Shown here: positions 25,912-38,550 of the stretch, piece by piece | Position numbering within the stretch: the first letter of the stretch is position 1 | Layout of the letters: each line of letters begins with the position of its first letter | Source: Rotaria sp. Silwood1 | Lineage: Eukaryota; Rotifera; Eurotatoria; Philodinida; Philodinidae | Length of the DNA stretch: 64,000 bases | NCBI GenBank assembly: GCA_905250075.1 | Contig: CAJNOP010000172.1 | Span: forward strand, 296,114 to 360,113 | Direction: 5' to 3' | The notes under the pieces: generated by a model | The model's database searches: none | The model's input: the letters and a program-made list of their open reading frames with translations, nothing else | Told to the model about the DNA's origin: nothing | Program-made: the position numbers and the translations under genes

Positions 25912-28900
25912 CAAAAAATAAGAAAAAAAAAAAAGAATATAACATCATTTGTTTTTGTTTTTCAGATAGTTAAATAATTATTTTTAAATGTGTTTATTTT
26001 TTATTATTCTTGTGTGTCCAACTAAAATTAAAATATCATTCATTTTGCATAACAACGGTAATTAATAGTAGTTGCATGATCAAACATTGTGAAAATAGAG
26101 TCGTATTGTCTTTTATTTTGCTTCGAACATTATTTTATCATTTATAGATATCGAAATAAGAGTAGTATCGTTGAAGTTTGACATCAGTAGATGTCAAAGA
26201 TAGAGCAATGCGCTTTTTTTTGAGACCACCGTCGTTATGATTTTGCTAAACGAAATGAAAATTTTAGTGCAATTAGAACTTATATAAGTGTAGATGTAGT
26301 ATAAGTTTCAGCTCTGTGTCATTTGCGTTGTCTATGCATAAGCTATGTAATTAAAGAGAAGACTAGAACTCATATTTCTAGAAAATTATTGACAATAATT
26401 CAAAAATATCTTAAGAGGACCCCCGCTAAAAACAATTTTTTTTTCTGAGCATCCGATCTTGATGAAATTTCCAGTGGACGTGTATCTTGGGCTAGGCACC
26501 TCACAGTAAAAATTTTAGCTCGATATATTGAGTCTAGGAAGAGCTGGCTTAAGGTTATGGGTTAAAATTTAGGTTTCCGTGCGTCCCAAATTTCTCCGCC
26601 ATTTTAAATGCTAGAAAGTTCGGGTTGGTTTTAAAATGTAGCCAAGACATGGCGCTACAACTTAACAGGCCCAATTTTTCTTTTTTTTCCTAGCTTGTGT
26701 TTCTAGAAGACTTCTCTAGTAAAATACGAAAAACTCAGGGTGTGTAGGTTCGAAACGGTTAGTTTTCAATAAATATTAAGGGCAAAATCAAAAATCCTAT
26801 TTTGAGAAAAAAACAAAAGTTTTTAGGAAAAACGCTATTTTCCTCTATGAGAGGCTCAGAAAAGCCTATGTAATATCCTTAAAACCAATAAACTATAGTG
26901 CATTCAAAAGTAGACACTTAGCTCTATCTAACAAGCTATGAATCACAAAATTGACTTTTTTTTAGGGGGCCTTAAGGAAAATGATCAATCGTTTACATAT
27001 GAATGAATTCTTATTGATAATGAGAGAGTATTAATAAATTGGTATTAAAAGTTGAAGTTTTGTTGTTGTTTAGGATGTATAAAGTGCTCAAGATCAATGA
27101 GTTTTATGAAATTTGAAAAGAAAACTTTGGAAAGAATCAAAATACCAAAAAGCGAATTTTCTTTTTTGTTTTAATTGAAGAATAATAATGTTGTTATTTA
27201 TGATTCAAGGCATCATTTAGAAATAGAATCTATTGTACAAGTAAATCTCGACTTGTTTTTTTTTGAATAATTAAAAGTAAAATTGTTTATTTTGAAGTAT
27301 GATTATTTTGCTATTAAATCAATTCGTAATATACAATGTTGTTTTAAATTATTTTCATGTAAAAAGTACAAGAAAATTTTTTTTTACAAATGCATGTTGA
27401 ACGATGGTAAGAAAAGAAAATATTATAAATTTAATTATTGAAAGTCTTTGATGTTGAACTTTTATATATTGTAGAACAATTAAAAATTCTAATTTGTAAA
27501 ACTGATGTTAATTGGCACGAAATTTTAGGTTCAAAATTTACAATTTTATTTTAAAATGGTTGCTGATATACTAACAATATGGATTCGACATCTTTTAGAC
27601 ATTTGGATAATACAATATAAAAATGAATAAGAAACATTTATAAATATATATATATATATGTGATTTTTGTTATTCTTAATTATAATTTTTTCTTTTATTC
27701 GTTATTATTATTAAAATGAATAGATTGCTAGTTTAGAAAAAAAAAAATTATTCTTTGCAGATTATATATGAAAAAATCAAGATTTATTTAAATATAATAT
27801 TCTTAAGGGATATACACATAGTATTGTCTGACAACTCATTGTTAATATTCAATTTCTGTGTTTTTTCATTATTATCTTTTGAATTCATTAACTAATTGAG
27901 AGAAGTAAAACGAAAGCAACATCGAACATATGAATAATAATTATCTACTCGCAAAAAAAGATCCAAAAATGATTGAAGGAACTCAATTCAGTAGTGTGGA
28001 TAGAGACTACGTGAGAAAACTTATCTCATCAAAGATCAACGACAGTTAATTGACAATTATATATTGAAATATTCAATTGGGACTTCCAATCACTATGTCT
28101 TCTACGAGTTTAGTGGTAGAGGCAGTTGACGTGCATTGATAGACACATAGATCTCAATGCAACTTACGTATATGATCAAGTCTCTCTCTCATTCACCTGA
28201 ATTCAATGTAACTAATTTTAGACATGCCACCCAATGTAACAACAAGCCACCGAACAGGATATTTCATATACTGTTAATTTCTGCAATGAAGAAGTAAGCA
28301 GCTAAAAAAATTACAATGCTCATAGTGTATGTCTCAAAGACTACTGTGAATGTGCTATATGTTCTATTATAAACCTCGTTATCGAAATAAAAGAATTACA
28401 TTCATCTCAATAGGAACGAAACGTTTTTTTTCATGTATTAATTACTTCAATTTTTAAATACGATTCGATAAACAATGTCTTCCAACGAATAGCTATGGAA
28501 CTATATTTGATAGACACTATAATGTTCCAAAATAGTTCACTATCAAAGTACTCTTTTTTTATACTAACGATTTGATGCCACTCTTTTGATTAAATATAGA
28601 GAGATTAGATAGGTTATTTTGTAGATCATGTAAAACTCTAGAACAAGTACACATAAAAATACAAGAAACTTGTATCTGTTTCTTTAGAAGCAGTGAAATA
28701 ATTAGCCTCATGAAAATGTACATTGAAAAGCAAACCATTTCGGAATACTGTATGATTGATCAAGTTTTATAATTTCATCACCATTTTTCGAAAGATCACT
28801 TTTCCTAAGGTCTTTTAGAAAATTACAAGTACTGTCTGTTGAGAAAATATTCAAGTATATATGTGCAATTTGACAGAGATATTCAAAAAAATACCTAGAA

Positions 28901-29778
28901 GTTCATTTATTCTTGTGTATCCGTTAATATTTAATGTACTTGTCAGACAAACATATTTATCTTTATTTCAATATTAACTAAGAAAGAAAAAAAAGCAGTA
29001 TCGTATAAAGTAAAATTTTCTTGTTCAATCATGATGTAAAATTAACTATACTTAAAAATCTAATAAAAAAACAAATAATTAGAAATATCTCATAATTAGT
29101 AATATTAAATAGTACAAAGGCAAAAAAAATCAAGATCACGTGATGTCTGTTGTTTTTTTTCAAGTGCGTAAATAAGAAGAAAAAAAGAAAGATAATATGT
29201 TCTTATATAACTTTTGCATATCAATGTCATAGATCGTTAATTGAACTTTAGTAAATAATCCTTTATCTTATAGCATTTTTCGATTAAATTCTTTGTTTTT
29301 TTAGTGCATAATTTGCTTCTTTTTTTTTTTTAATCTTTCTGTTCAATTCTTGTAAATAAAATATTTTACAGTATATCAAATCTATAGAGATTATTTATAT
29401 GTATTGTTCATTTGACAAATATATATTCAATTAATTTCTAATTAAGAAAGAGTCTCCTGTGTAATTGTCCTTCGACATATTGAATTTGAAAAATAAAGAT
29501 AAAGTTCTCATGCGAATATTTGATTGACAAGATCTAATCATGATTGAGTCACACAATACCATGGGTATTGTATATTTAGCGTGCTTTTAAAGTTGAGTTC
29601 ATTAAAGCAAAAAAAAAAAAAAAGAAAACAAGTTCTCATATTGCAATGCATTCAATTCTTGAAGAAAGAGAACGCTAACAATAAACAAATACTTATATAT
29701 ATATATCTATAGTAAATTGATTTACTCGTTCATTCGTTTTTTTTTGTTCTATATTTACAAATAAACATTAAATTGATC
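25912..29778. other. Intergenic between PDCD2L and HDC
   Basis: About 3.9 kb of AT-rich DNA without a supported gene. It contains the putative element at 26415-26971 and short AT microsatellites (near 27644 and 29696). Just upstream of HDC is an imperfect palindrome ACAATACCATGGGTATTGT near 29554. No tRNA or coding exon was recognised. Confidence 0.55.
26415..26971. mobile_element. Putative TTAA-flanked inverted-repeat element
   Basis: About 557 bp bounded by TTAA on each side (26411-26414 and 26972-26975). The ends are imperfect inverse copies: GAGGACCCCCGCTAAAAA on the left, and GGCCCCCTAAAAAAAAG read inward from the right. The interior is unique and GC-richer than its flanks. TTAA flanks suit piggyBac-type insertion, but the terminal match is short and gapped. 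Confidence 0.5.
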
Positions 29779-32700
29779 ATGGATGCTGATGAATTTCGAC
29801 AACGAGGTAAAGAAATGATTGATTTTATAGCTGACTATTTAACAAATGTTCGAACACGACGTGTTTTTCCAAATGTTAAACCTGGTTATATGCGTCCTAT
29901 GATTGGTGATGAAGCACCAAGACAAGGTGAATCATGGGATAAGATTTTTAATGATATTGAACGAGTTATTATGCCTGGTGTATGTATAATATAAAACTTT
30001 TCAAGTTATTCTTGACACTTTATTATTATTATTGTAGATTACACATTGGCAATCTCCATATATGCATGCCTATTTTCCAGCTTTGAACTCCTATCCATCT
30101 TTACTTGGAGTATGATACAAATCGTTTTTTTTTATATAATTGTTTTTTCAATTTGATATTTAGGATATGCTTGCAAATGGTTTAAATCAATTAGGATTTA
30201 CATGGGTATGTATTAAAAAAAAAACAAATTTTACAATAAATATCACATGTTTGATGAAGATTTATTAATCGTATTGTGTATGTTATCTGAGAAAGATAAA
30301 TATTTTGTATTATCAAACGGAGAATAACGAATGGTTGGAAAGTAATTAGTCAAGTTGTTTGATTACTTTTAACTAGTTAGAAAGTATGAACAGCTTCCAG
30401 TTAGGAAGAAAATTGTATGCTCTTTTAGAATATGGGCTTAGAAATGTTGTACCTATTTTTGAAAGATCGGAAAAATTAATGTTAAAAGTACATATTCGAA
30501 AAGGTTACAAAATTTTCATAGCATTTGATACTTTCGAATAAGTCAAAAGTGAACAAACATCTATTTTTGTATGTTATTTGTATATGAAATTACTCTGGAT
30601 ATCCTAAAAACTCAGTGATAGACACATTTATTCAAAGAAGTTATCAGTACAGAAGATGCATTTGCAATATGGCGCAAGAAAGGAGGGTATCGACTTTTCA
30701 CTGTATATATCCTAGTTTAAAAATTTCTGAATTGAAAAAGCATTTTTGTAAACAACTTTTGAGGATAAAAAAATTTGACTTAATGCAGTGCGAATATACA
30801 AAATCAAAAAAAATGCTCTTATAACCGTATGAGAAGTTTAAAATCAATTGCAAACAATACACATCCTTCTTTATAATCTCCAGATGATTTTAAGACAAAC
30901 TATAAAATTAACAAGAGAATAAAGAAAATAATGAACAGCGAACGTTGATTGTTTTATGTATATTGAATATATTTTATTCTTTAACTTAATCTGTTACATT
31001 GCAAGATAAAAAAAGTAAATCTGATGCATTTTTAATGAATTTATTAGCACGATAATGTAAACTTATTAGAGATCTCTCTTGAACGGTAAGGAAATGTATT
31101 TCTTTTTAATTTGGATCAGTTTTATATACCCATATTAGAATCCGTCAGATTTAATATGGATATAACAGACTCAGTTCAGCTTCAAAAAAATCTCAGGAAA
31201 TTCCATCTATTTTTTTCTATTATACCAAGAATTTGACTCAAATGCAAATAAGAATTTTGCTAGCCAATGAAGTTCTTCATCGAATGTATTTCATAATAAA
31301 ATGAAGGATCATTATATTTCCTAAAATCTTCTCTTAATAAAGTTATTAGCTTAAAAGAAATTTTCCTTTGTGATGCTTATAATTTTAACTAATTTTCATA
31401 TCATCTTCTGAGATCTGAAAACTATCGTGTTTAATTTTTTAGAAACTTTTCTCTTATAGTTCATAAATGAAGTTTCTGTATGAAATACATGTGATAGAAG
31501 ATTTCATTGACCATTAACCTAGTTTGATTTCCGAAAAAAAAACGAACAACACGAATCGATCTAATCTCTAAATCTAACAGAGAAATCATCGAATAATCTT
31601 GTTTTTTATATAGCAAGATTTCATTTTCTTTATCTATAATTAATATAGGCATCAAGTCCAGCATGCACAGAATTAGAGACGGTTGTGATGGATTGGTTAG
31701 CAAAAATGATTGGATTACCTAATGATTTTCTTCATTCACATGCTGATACAACAGGTGGTGGTGTGATTCAAGTAGGTCGAAAAAAATTTTTATTTATAAA
31801 TCATCTAAATTTAATGATTATAGACAACAGCATCTGAAGCAACACTTGTAGCATTACTTGCTGCTCGTAAAGAAGTTATTCGTCGTATTCAAACTCAATT
31901 TCCTTATTTAAGTCCAGCTGAAATTAATGGACGTCTTATTGCTTATTGTTCAGATCAGGCTCATTCATCAGTAGAAAAAGCATGTCTTATTGGTTTAGTT
32001 AAACTTAATCTTGTACCAAGTGATGATAAATTACGTTTACGTGGTGATGCATTAAGACAAGCTATAGCAAATGATAAAGAAAATGGTCTTATACCATTTT
32101 ATGTAAGTAAAATGATTCTTTTTTTTTTTTCAAATATTTATTTTGTTTTGTTTTTTTTTGTAGCTTTGTGCAACTTTAGGTACAACTGGAGCTTGTGCTT
32201 TTGATAATCTTATTGAACTTGGTGCAGTATGTAAGTTTTTTTTATTGAGATTATTTGTAAAGATATATATAGATGAAAAGTTTAAATAGGTGAACGAGAA
32301 AATATTTGGATACATGTTGATGCAGCTTATGCTGGAAGTGCTTTTATATGTCCGGAATTTCGACATTTTATGAATGGTGTAGAATATACTCAATCATTTG
32401 CATTTAATCCATCGAAATGGATGATGGTTAAAATTATTTTTCTTTTACTTATTTATTTATTTTTTTTGATTATATTTATTTTAATATATTTAGGTACATT
32501 TCGATTGTACTGCAATGTGGTAAGATAAAATTTTAAAGTAAATCTTATATCTTGAAATTTTATTTCTTTTAGGGTAAAATCAAGCGCTGCACTTCATCGT
32601 GCATTTAATGTTGATCCATTATATCTTCAACATGAAAATGCAGGTGTAGCAATTGATTATATGGTAATATTAATTAAATAATTTTCTTAATATTAATTTA

Positions 32701-35700
32701 TGAATATTCGTTTGTTTTTTGTAAAACAGCCTAATAATAGTGTTGGAGTATAGAAGGTAGTAATTAGTACTCTCCACAGACTTTAGCAAATATCTCTGCA
32801 TCACAGATACTGTACACATATTTACATATGTGACGATTTTTGATAGAAGGGATATTAGTACTGATGGTATTACACTTTATTCTATTCCTTCATATCATAT
32901 AATCGCATCGTTTACATACATAGCACACGCTTATATACGCAAGTAGAAGAAGAGAGGATGAAAAAAGAAGATAAGGCCAAGGAGAGAGTCGATATAGGAG
33001 AACAATAGGACAAGGACAGAAGCATAAGAATAGAAAGGTAAGGACAATGTATAATAGACGAGTGAGTGATATGAGAAGGTTTAGTATCATGTATGAAATC
33101 CAATCAACCGGAATCGTTACACCCCTGCACGTAATGTGGACGCTCTCCTGAGAGTCCGTAACATTAAAAGACGCAAATGGAAAGTAGACGAAAGATAAAG
33201 GAGTGAAGTAAAATATGCACAATAGATAGAATTTAACGGACAAAACGACAAAGAAAAGAAGAAAAAATAGACGCAATACAACATAAAAATGCATGACAAT
33301 GTGACGACTGTTTAGATACAAGCGAAAGTGTAAAGCTGATGAGACAAACCACCAGGCAGTCGAAGGGGAACACTTCCACCGCATTCTGCTCACGAATGAA
33401 TCGACTAGGCGTTCGGCAACTGGTTATCCTAACCCTTGCCAAATTGAGATTGACTCGGCTATTTATATACTGCCGCCAATTTGTCAATACGAATGTACCG
33501 GAAGCCGCAGCCGTTCAGTCCATTGAGGAGGCGAAATTGCACAACAATATCACACCAGCGCTCTCAAAGTTGGATGTTGATGTTACAGGTGAACAAAAGA
33601 TGATGAATAAGGTTGAGTTGCTGATGACAGGATATAGAAAGCAGTTAAGAAAATGAACGAAGTGTTGAATCATAGAGTGAATCGAGACGATACAGCGTAT
33701 TACGTATAGATGTTATAACGATAGTGCGTTGGGACTACGCACAGTCGGCTGGGACTCAAGCCGCCCTTTAATACGTTCGCTGATCTTCGATAACACTACT
33801 GCTCCGCTCAGCAGTATTATCGTCCCTACATCATCTCCATTAATTCTACATCTCGAACACAATCATTACTGTGGCTTGAGTTCGGGTTGTTGAAGACAAA
33901 AGGCGATGCAGGACTGATGTTGTGGATCAAGATGGAAAAGTTCGACTTCGAATACAGGAGGAAGAGGATCGTTAGCCAGGGTCGCCAAATGTGACGATTT
34001 TTGATAGAAGGTATATTAGTACTGATGGTATTACACTTTATTCTATTCCTTCATATCATATAATCGCATCGTTTACATACATAACACACGCTTATATACG
34101 CAAGTAGAAGAAGAGAGGATGAAAAGAGAAGATAAGGCCAAGGAGAGAGTCGATATAGGAGAACAATAGGATAAGGACAGAAGCATAAGAATAGAAAAGT
34201 AAGGACAATGTATAATAGACGAGTGAGTGATATGACAAGGTTTAGTATCATGTATGAAATCCAATCAACCGGAATCGTTACAACATAGACATTGTTATTA
34301 TCTTTTGAAATGTCAATATAAACTGAAAAAGTTAAATCTGATTCAATATGTTTATTTCTTGAAAAATCATCATAAGAGACTCTTACTCTATATGTATGCG
34401 AAAAAATTTTCTTTATCAAAATACTAATAAATCATACATTGTTCGATGCTGATTGGTAATATGAAGTTAATCTTTAATAAGTGTTTCTATGCTGAGAACA
34501 ATGAGTTTTATCTTGCAATTCAAAGATTTTTTAAAGAAAACTTATAGTTCAGTCGTGGAACGATTGCACTAATGCTATATTGATATTATACATAGAGAAG
34601 CATTCTGTAGAACTTTTGTCTAATTTGCAGCTGCAATTGTACTGAACATATATTGCCATAAAAGTGCTCAATATTAAAGAATAATGACTTTTTTTTCTTC
34701 AAATTCCAAACAGATAAAAATGAAAGCTATTTTTCAAAAATATACACCATATCACTATGGAAGACTTTACTGTAATTCTTTCCTATTTCAATTTTTTGTT
34801 CACAGTAAAAGCGTTGTCTAATCCTCACTAGCAATATTTCATAACAATAAGAGTAACCTGAGACTTTTATGTTTTCAAATAAACTATAGGTCAGAGTACA
34901 TGTTACAGAGATGTCCATTGTGGCAACAGTAGGTTTCTAGTCGTAATTGATATCTCTCATATGTTGCTCAATTAATATGATTAAAAAGTATACTTTCAAT
35001 TTTTTATCTAATGTGTTTACAGTGGCAAACTATATATATCTCGTTATACTCTATGAAGTACTTCCTTATTACATTTCTTGAGGATGAATTATAAAGAAAT
35101 GTATGTTTGAAAATAGAGCGAATGAAAAAATCTCTCTATGATTAGCAACTATATCGTATTTCATATTTTATTTCTGCAAATATTACATTAAATAGCTTTA
35201 TGTTTTTATTTTCTAGCATTGGCAAGTTCCTTTAAGTCGTCGATTTCGTGCATTGAAACTTTGGTTTGTTATTCGTTCATTTGGTGTTGAAGGTTTACAA
35301 AAACATATTCGAAATGTAAGAAATAATTCTTTTATAAATAAATCACTTTATTTATTTTTTTATTAAATTTAAATTTTAATTTATGTGTAATTATTTTGTT
35401 TTTTTTTTTCTCTCAAAAATAGAGTGTTCGAATGGGAATATTATTTGAATCTCTAGTTAAAAATGATGATCGTTTTGAATTACCAGTTGAACGACATCTT
35501 GGTTTAGTTGTTTTTCGATTAAAAGGTGATAATGAATTAACTGAACAATTATTAAAAGAAATAAATAGTACAGGACAAATTCATTGTGTACCAGCATCAA
35601 TTAAAGGAAAATATATTATACGTTTTACAGTTACAGCAACATCAACAAATTCTGATGATATTAAACGTGATTGGAATATAATTCAAATAGCAACAACAAA

Positions 35701-36202
35701 AATTTTACGTCCATTAGCAAATTTATCACCACAAGAACGACGTAATAAAATAAAAAATCTTCATAGTGATTTTCGTATGTCACTTGTTCTATCTAATACA
35801 CCACATAGTCCATGTTTAATAAATGGAAGTTTTGCTGCTATGCTTCCATTTAATACAAATAATATATATGCAATGACACATGAATTAAGTCAACGTAGTT
35901 TAAATAATTCTCTTTTACCAATATCAACACGAAGACGAACAAAAAATTATTCTGGTCAATCAACAATTAATAAACAAATAAGTATGGATGGTTGTTTAAT
36001 AAATAGTGATCAACAAAAATATTTATTACCAATAACACCATCATCATTACCTATAAGTCGACAAGGAAGTTTAGATTCACGTATTGAAGAAATTTTAGAA
36101 AATAATTCTATGGATAATAAAAGTAATAATGAACTTTTATCAGTACCAACAAATAGTCAAACTGATTTAACTATAAATGTACCAAAAATTATTAAAGAAT
36201 AA
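29779..36202 (+). CDS. HDC: Histidine decarboxylase (PLP-dependent, group II)
   Basis: Converts L-histidine to histamine in the cytosol. Eleven exons close in phase to 638 aa: 29779-29979, 30038-30109, 30164-30205, 31649-31771, 31824-32102, 32164-32230, 32290-32426, 32494-32519, 32573-32663, 35217-35315, 35423-36202. The PLP lysine is K304 in NPSKW, D272 (DAAYAG) pairs with the pyridine nitrogen, and H193 (DQAHSS) stacks on PLP. Features favouring HDC over DOPA decarboxylase: [22 protein letters not shown] with Ser353 at the position of human HDC Ser354 (Gly in DOPA decarboxylase), [10 protein letters not shown], and a C-terminal tail of about 150 residues as in the long vertebrate HDC precursor. 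Intron 3 (1.44 kb) and intron 9 (2.55 kb) are expanded by repeats. The ATG at 29779 aligns with the family's usual start. Substrate is inferred from these residues. Confidence 0.93.
31200..31560. repeat. Degraded inverted-repeat element in HDC intron 3
   Basis: A segment near 31238-31293, containing GCTAGCCAATGAAG, returns inverted near 31479-31533. It also resembles the arm of the Tc1/mariner MITE at 17074-17551 (shared ATAGCCAATGAA..TC and following bases). Probably an older copy of the same family. Exact ends were not identified. Confidence 0.5.
32829..33121 (-). repeat. LTR, 3' copy
   Basis: 293-bp long terminal repeat. Six single-base differences from its partner, about 98% identity, point to a recent insertion. 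Read on the minus strand it is the downstream LTR. Confidence 0.9.
33990..34282 (-). repeat. LTR, 5' copy
   Basis: 293-bp long terminal repeat, upstream copy when read on the minus strand, immediately followed by the candidate primer-binding site. Confidence 0.9.
34906..34920. repeat. Isolated hAT-family terminal sequence
   Basis: CAGAGATGTCCATTG matches the terminus of the hAT MITEs at 23004 and 57144, but no matching right end was seen nearby. Either a relic of a deleted copy or chance. Confidence 0.4.
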
Positions 36203-36292
36203 AAAAAAAAAATTGATTTTATTTTAGTTTTTTCCTTACAAATTCATAATAATGATAAATGTTTTGTTTTGTGTTTGTTAAGTGTCTATTTA

Positions 36293-36298
36293 AATAAA
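36293..36298 (+). terminator. Candidate HDC polyadenylation signal
   Basis: AATAAA about 90 bases after the HDC stop, in an AT-rich 3' region ending in a poly-A run near 36320. Confidence 0.4.
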
Positions 36299-36302
36299 TA
36301 TT

Positions 36303-38550
36303 ATTTTGATGAAAGACATTAAAAAAAAAAAAAAAGTCAACTATATATAAGATTTAAATAATTTATTTTTCAATGATTCAATGTTCAAAAATTCTTATGT
36401 TTTAAAACTTTCATGGATTCGATTCGTTTTAAAGATAAATAAATAATATTTAATAGTTATGATAGAAATAGATGTAACTGAATCATATTATCTTTTTAAA
36501 CTTTGTATTTAATAATTTATTTAAGTAATTTCATCCTTTAAAACTGTATATTCTTATCCAATCGATATAACAATAGTTCATGAATGAAATTAATATGTTT
36601 TATCTCTTTTTACTGTAGAGAAAAACCTAGACTATGAAATTTATCTAAATATTCCAATGAGAAGAATGATTATAAATTTGTCACAGTTGATTAATTCTTT
36701 TATGTATATTAGAAAGAAATAATCGATTTTTTTCTTGGATCATGCTTTTTAGACATATATCAAATTTGCATTGTTTCGGTTCGTTTACATTTTTTTTTGT
36801 TTATACATTAGGGTATTTATCGTCGTCATTAACATTAATGTATAGATGTCAATAAATCAAGGTGTATTTGATCTTGGCAAGGTATAGGTTAAAAAGAAAA
36901 TATTAGATAACAAAATTAAACGAATTCTTTGTATCTAGATATGTCAAATACGAGTATCTGAGAGTGATATATGTTATAAAAACAATGTGGAGAAAGAAAA
37001 TCAAATAATTTACGATCGCTATATTCACTCTTTCCCTTTGTCGTCTCATTTAGTTTGTTTTTGTAGCTATATAAATCTACGATTTCAACACTTTTCTTTT
37101 GTAGGCCACCAGCAACACTAAACATATCATCACCTGCGAACAGTCGAGATTTGTACGCGACAAACTATTACAAATCTTGCACTAGCTAAAGTAATTTAGT
37201 ATGGAATTTATCCTAAAAACTATGGTCAATTCATTAAGATATTTTTCCTTTCTCATATCCAGGTTCAAGAAAACGGCGCCGTAATCCATCATGTCAGATA
37301 AGGGAAGCAAAATCGAAAGAAAACGATTGCCACTTTTTTTGCGATAAAAACACCTCGCCAAACGGCTTGACGGATTATGACGAAATAAGGTCAAAATGAA
37401 TGTCCTAATTTGTTGTTTTATAGTTGTTTCAGGTCAGATAAGACGCCGTTTTTGACGGTCAGAATCATCGACCTAGGAAATCATTTCTCTTTATTTAGTT
37501 GTCCTTTCGAATGAACCAATAATAGTCGAACAAGGTTTTGTTTTTCTCTTGCTCATTGTCGTTGATGAAAGAAGAAAAAGCTTTATTCAATTGCAATTAC
37601 GGGACTCAATAGGTCAACTAAATAAGCAGAAAAGACTATTGTTGAAATTATGATTTTTATACGACAGATCACATACTTAGAAATAATGCAGTGTTTTTTC
37701 TTTTAGTCGAACAATACAAGTATCATTTCCGACATAGTCCGTCATCATTTGGGGTATTTTACGTGTATTTCAAAGAGAAAAATATCCACAATATGATTTC
37801 ATCAGAGCTGGGCAAGTACCAGTTTACTCGAGTACTTTACCCAGCTCTGAATTTTATTACGTGTTCAATGATAAAACGCTTGCTGGAATAGCTTTCCAGC
37901 GATTTTTATTTCTAGCTCGTGAGTACAATATATGAACAACTATTAAATAATGTTTTTTTTTTCTTTAGGTTAATATTGATATTCTTACTACACAGATAAG
38001 TAGGACTGGCTGTGATAATGAATAAGAAATAATCGATGTTTATAGGCGATTAAGAATTAAATTATATTGATCAAATACAATTTTTTGTCTATTTTAATAT
38101 AAACCTTTTTCTTTTTCAGCATAGCTTTTGAACACTTTATATTTGACTTCTATTTATATTCATGAGAAAAACTTTCATGGTTGGGTTAATCAGTTTCAAT
38201 ATTATTTTTTTGCATCATTCTTCAATTACTCTAAAAATAAAATAATATTAATTAACGCTTAATTATCCAATAGAAATCATAGATTTTTTCTTCTTGCGTA
38301 TAAATATATTACTTAGTTAATAAGCGTGGAAATATTCATATAGAAATGTGAAGAAAAAAAAAAAAAAAGAGAAACAATATATAACTTAATGAAGTATTTC
38401 AATGTCTATTAATTAATAAAAAAAAAAATTTAATTATTTTTCTTGTCACTTCCCAAAAAATGTTCATATAATAATAAATTTTTCAAACAAATAAATAATA
38501 TATTTTTATTAAAAATTAAATAAAATATATATATGTACATATTATATTCA
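36303..38550. other. Intergenic, no recognised gene
   Basis: About 2.2 kb between the 3' ends of HDC and the membrane-protein gene that faces it. Apart from the 47-bp hAT-like relic at 37803 I see only AT-rich sequence and a somewhat GC-richer patch at about 37100-37500. Short frames there match nothing known to me. Confidence 0.5.
37803..37849. mobile_element. 47-bp hAT-like micro-relic
   Basis: CAGAGCTGGGCAAGTA at the left is mirrored by TACTTTACCCAGCTCTG at the right with little between. The flanking octamers GATTTCAT (37795-37802) and AATTTTAT (37850-37857) agree at 6 of 8 positions, as for an aged hAT target duplication. Confidence 0.65.

Larger units (their letters stand above)
32829..34282 (-). 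mobile_element. Non-autonomous LTR retrotransposon
   Basis: Two direct repeats of 293 bp (32829-33121 and 33990-34282) differ at only six positions that I could count, begin TG and end CA, and enclose 868 bp. A perfect 5-bp target duplication ACATA flanks the whole (32824-32828 and 34283-34287). On the minus strand the first bases inside the LTR are TTTGGCGACCCTGGCTAACG, a plausible tRNA primer-binding site, and a short purine tract lies before the other LTR, so transcription runs on the minus strand, antisense to HDC. No gag, protease, reverse transcriptase or integrase is encoded, so it depends on another element. It sits in HDC intron 9. Confidence 0.92.

Noticed and set aside
26740-26760. 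GGTTCGAAAC resembling a tRNA T-loop
   Set aside because: No acceptor, D or anticodon stem fits around it; it lies inside the putative TTAA-flanked element.
32890-33393. 167-codon minus-strand frame across the LTR
   Set aside because: It is mostly LTR sequence read through and is not similar to gag or any retroelement protein.
33339-33656. 105-codon plus-strand frame within the LTR element
   Set aside because: It runs opposite to the inferred element orientation and shows no zinc knuckle, protease or other retroelement motif.
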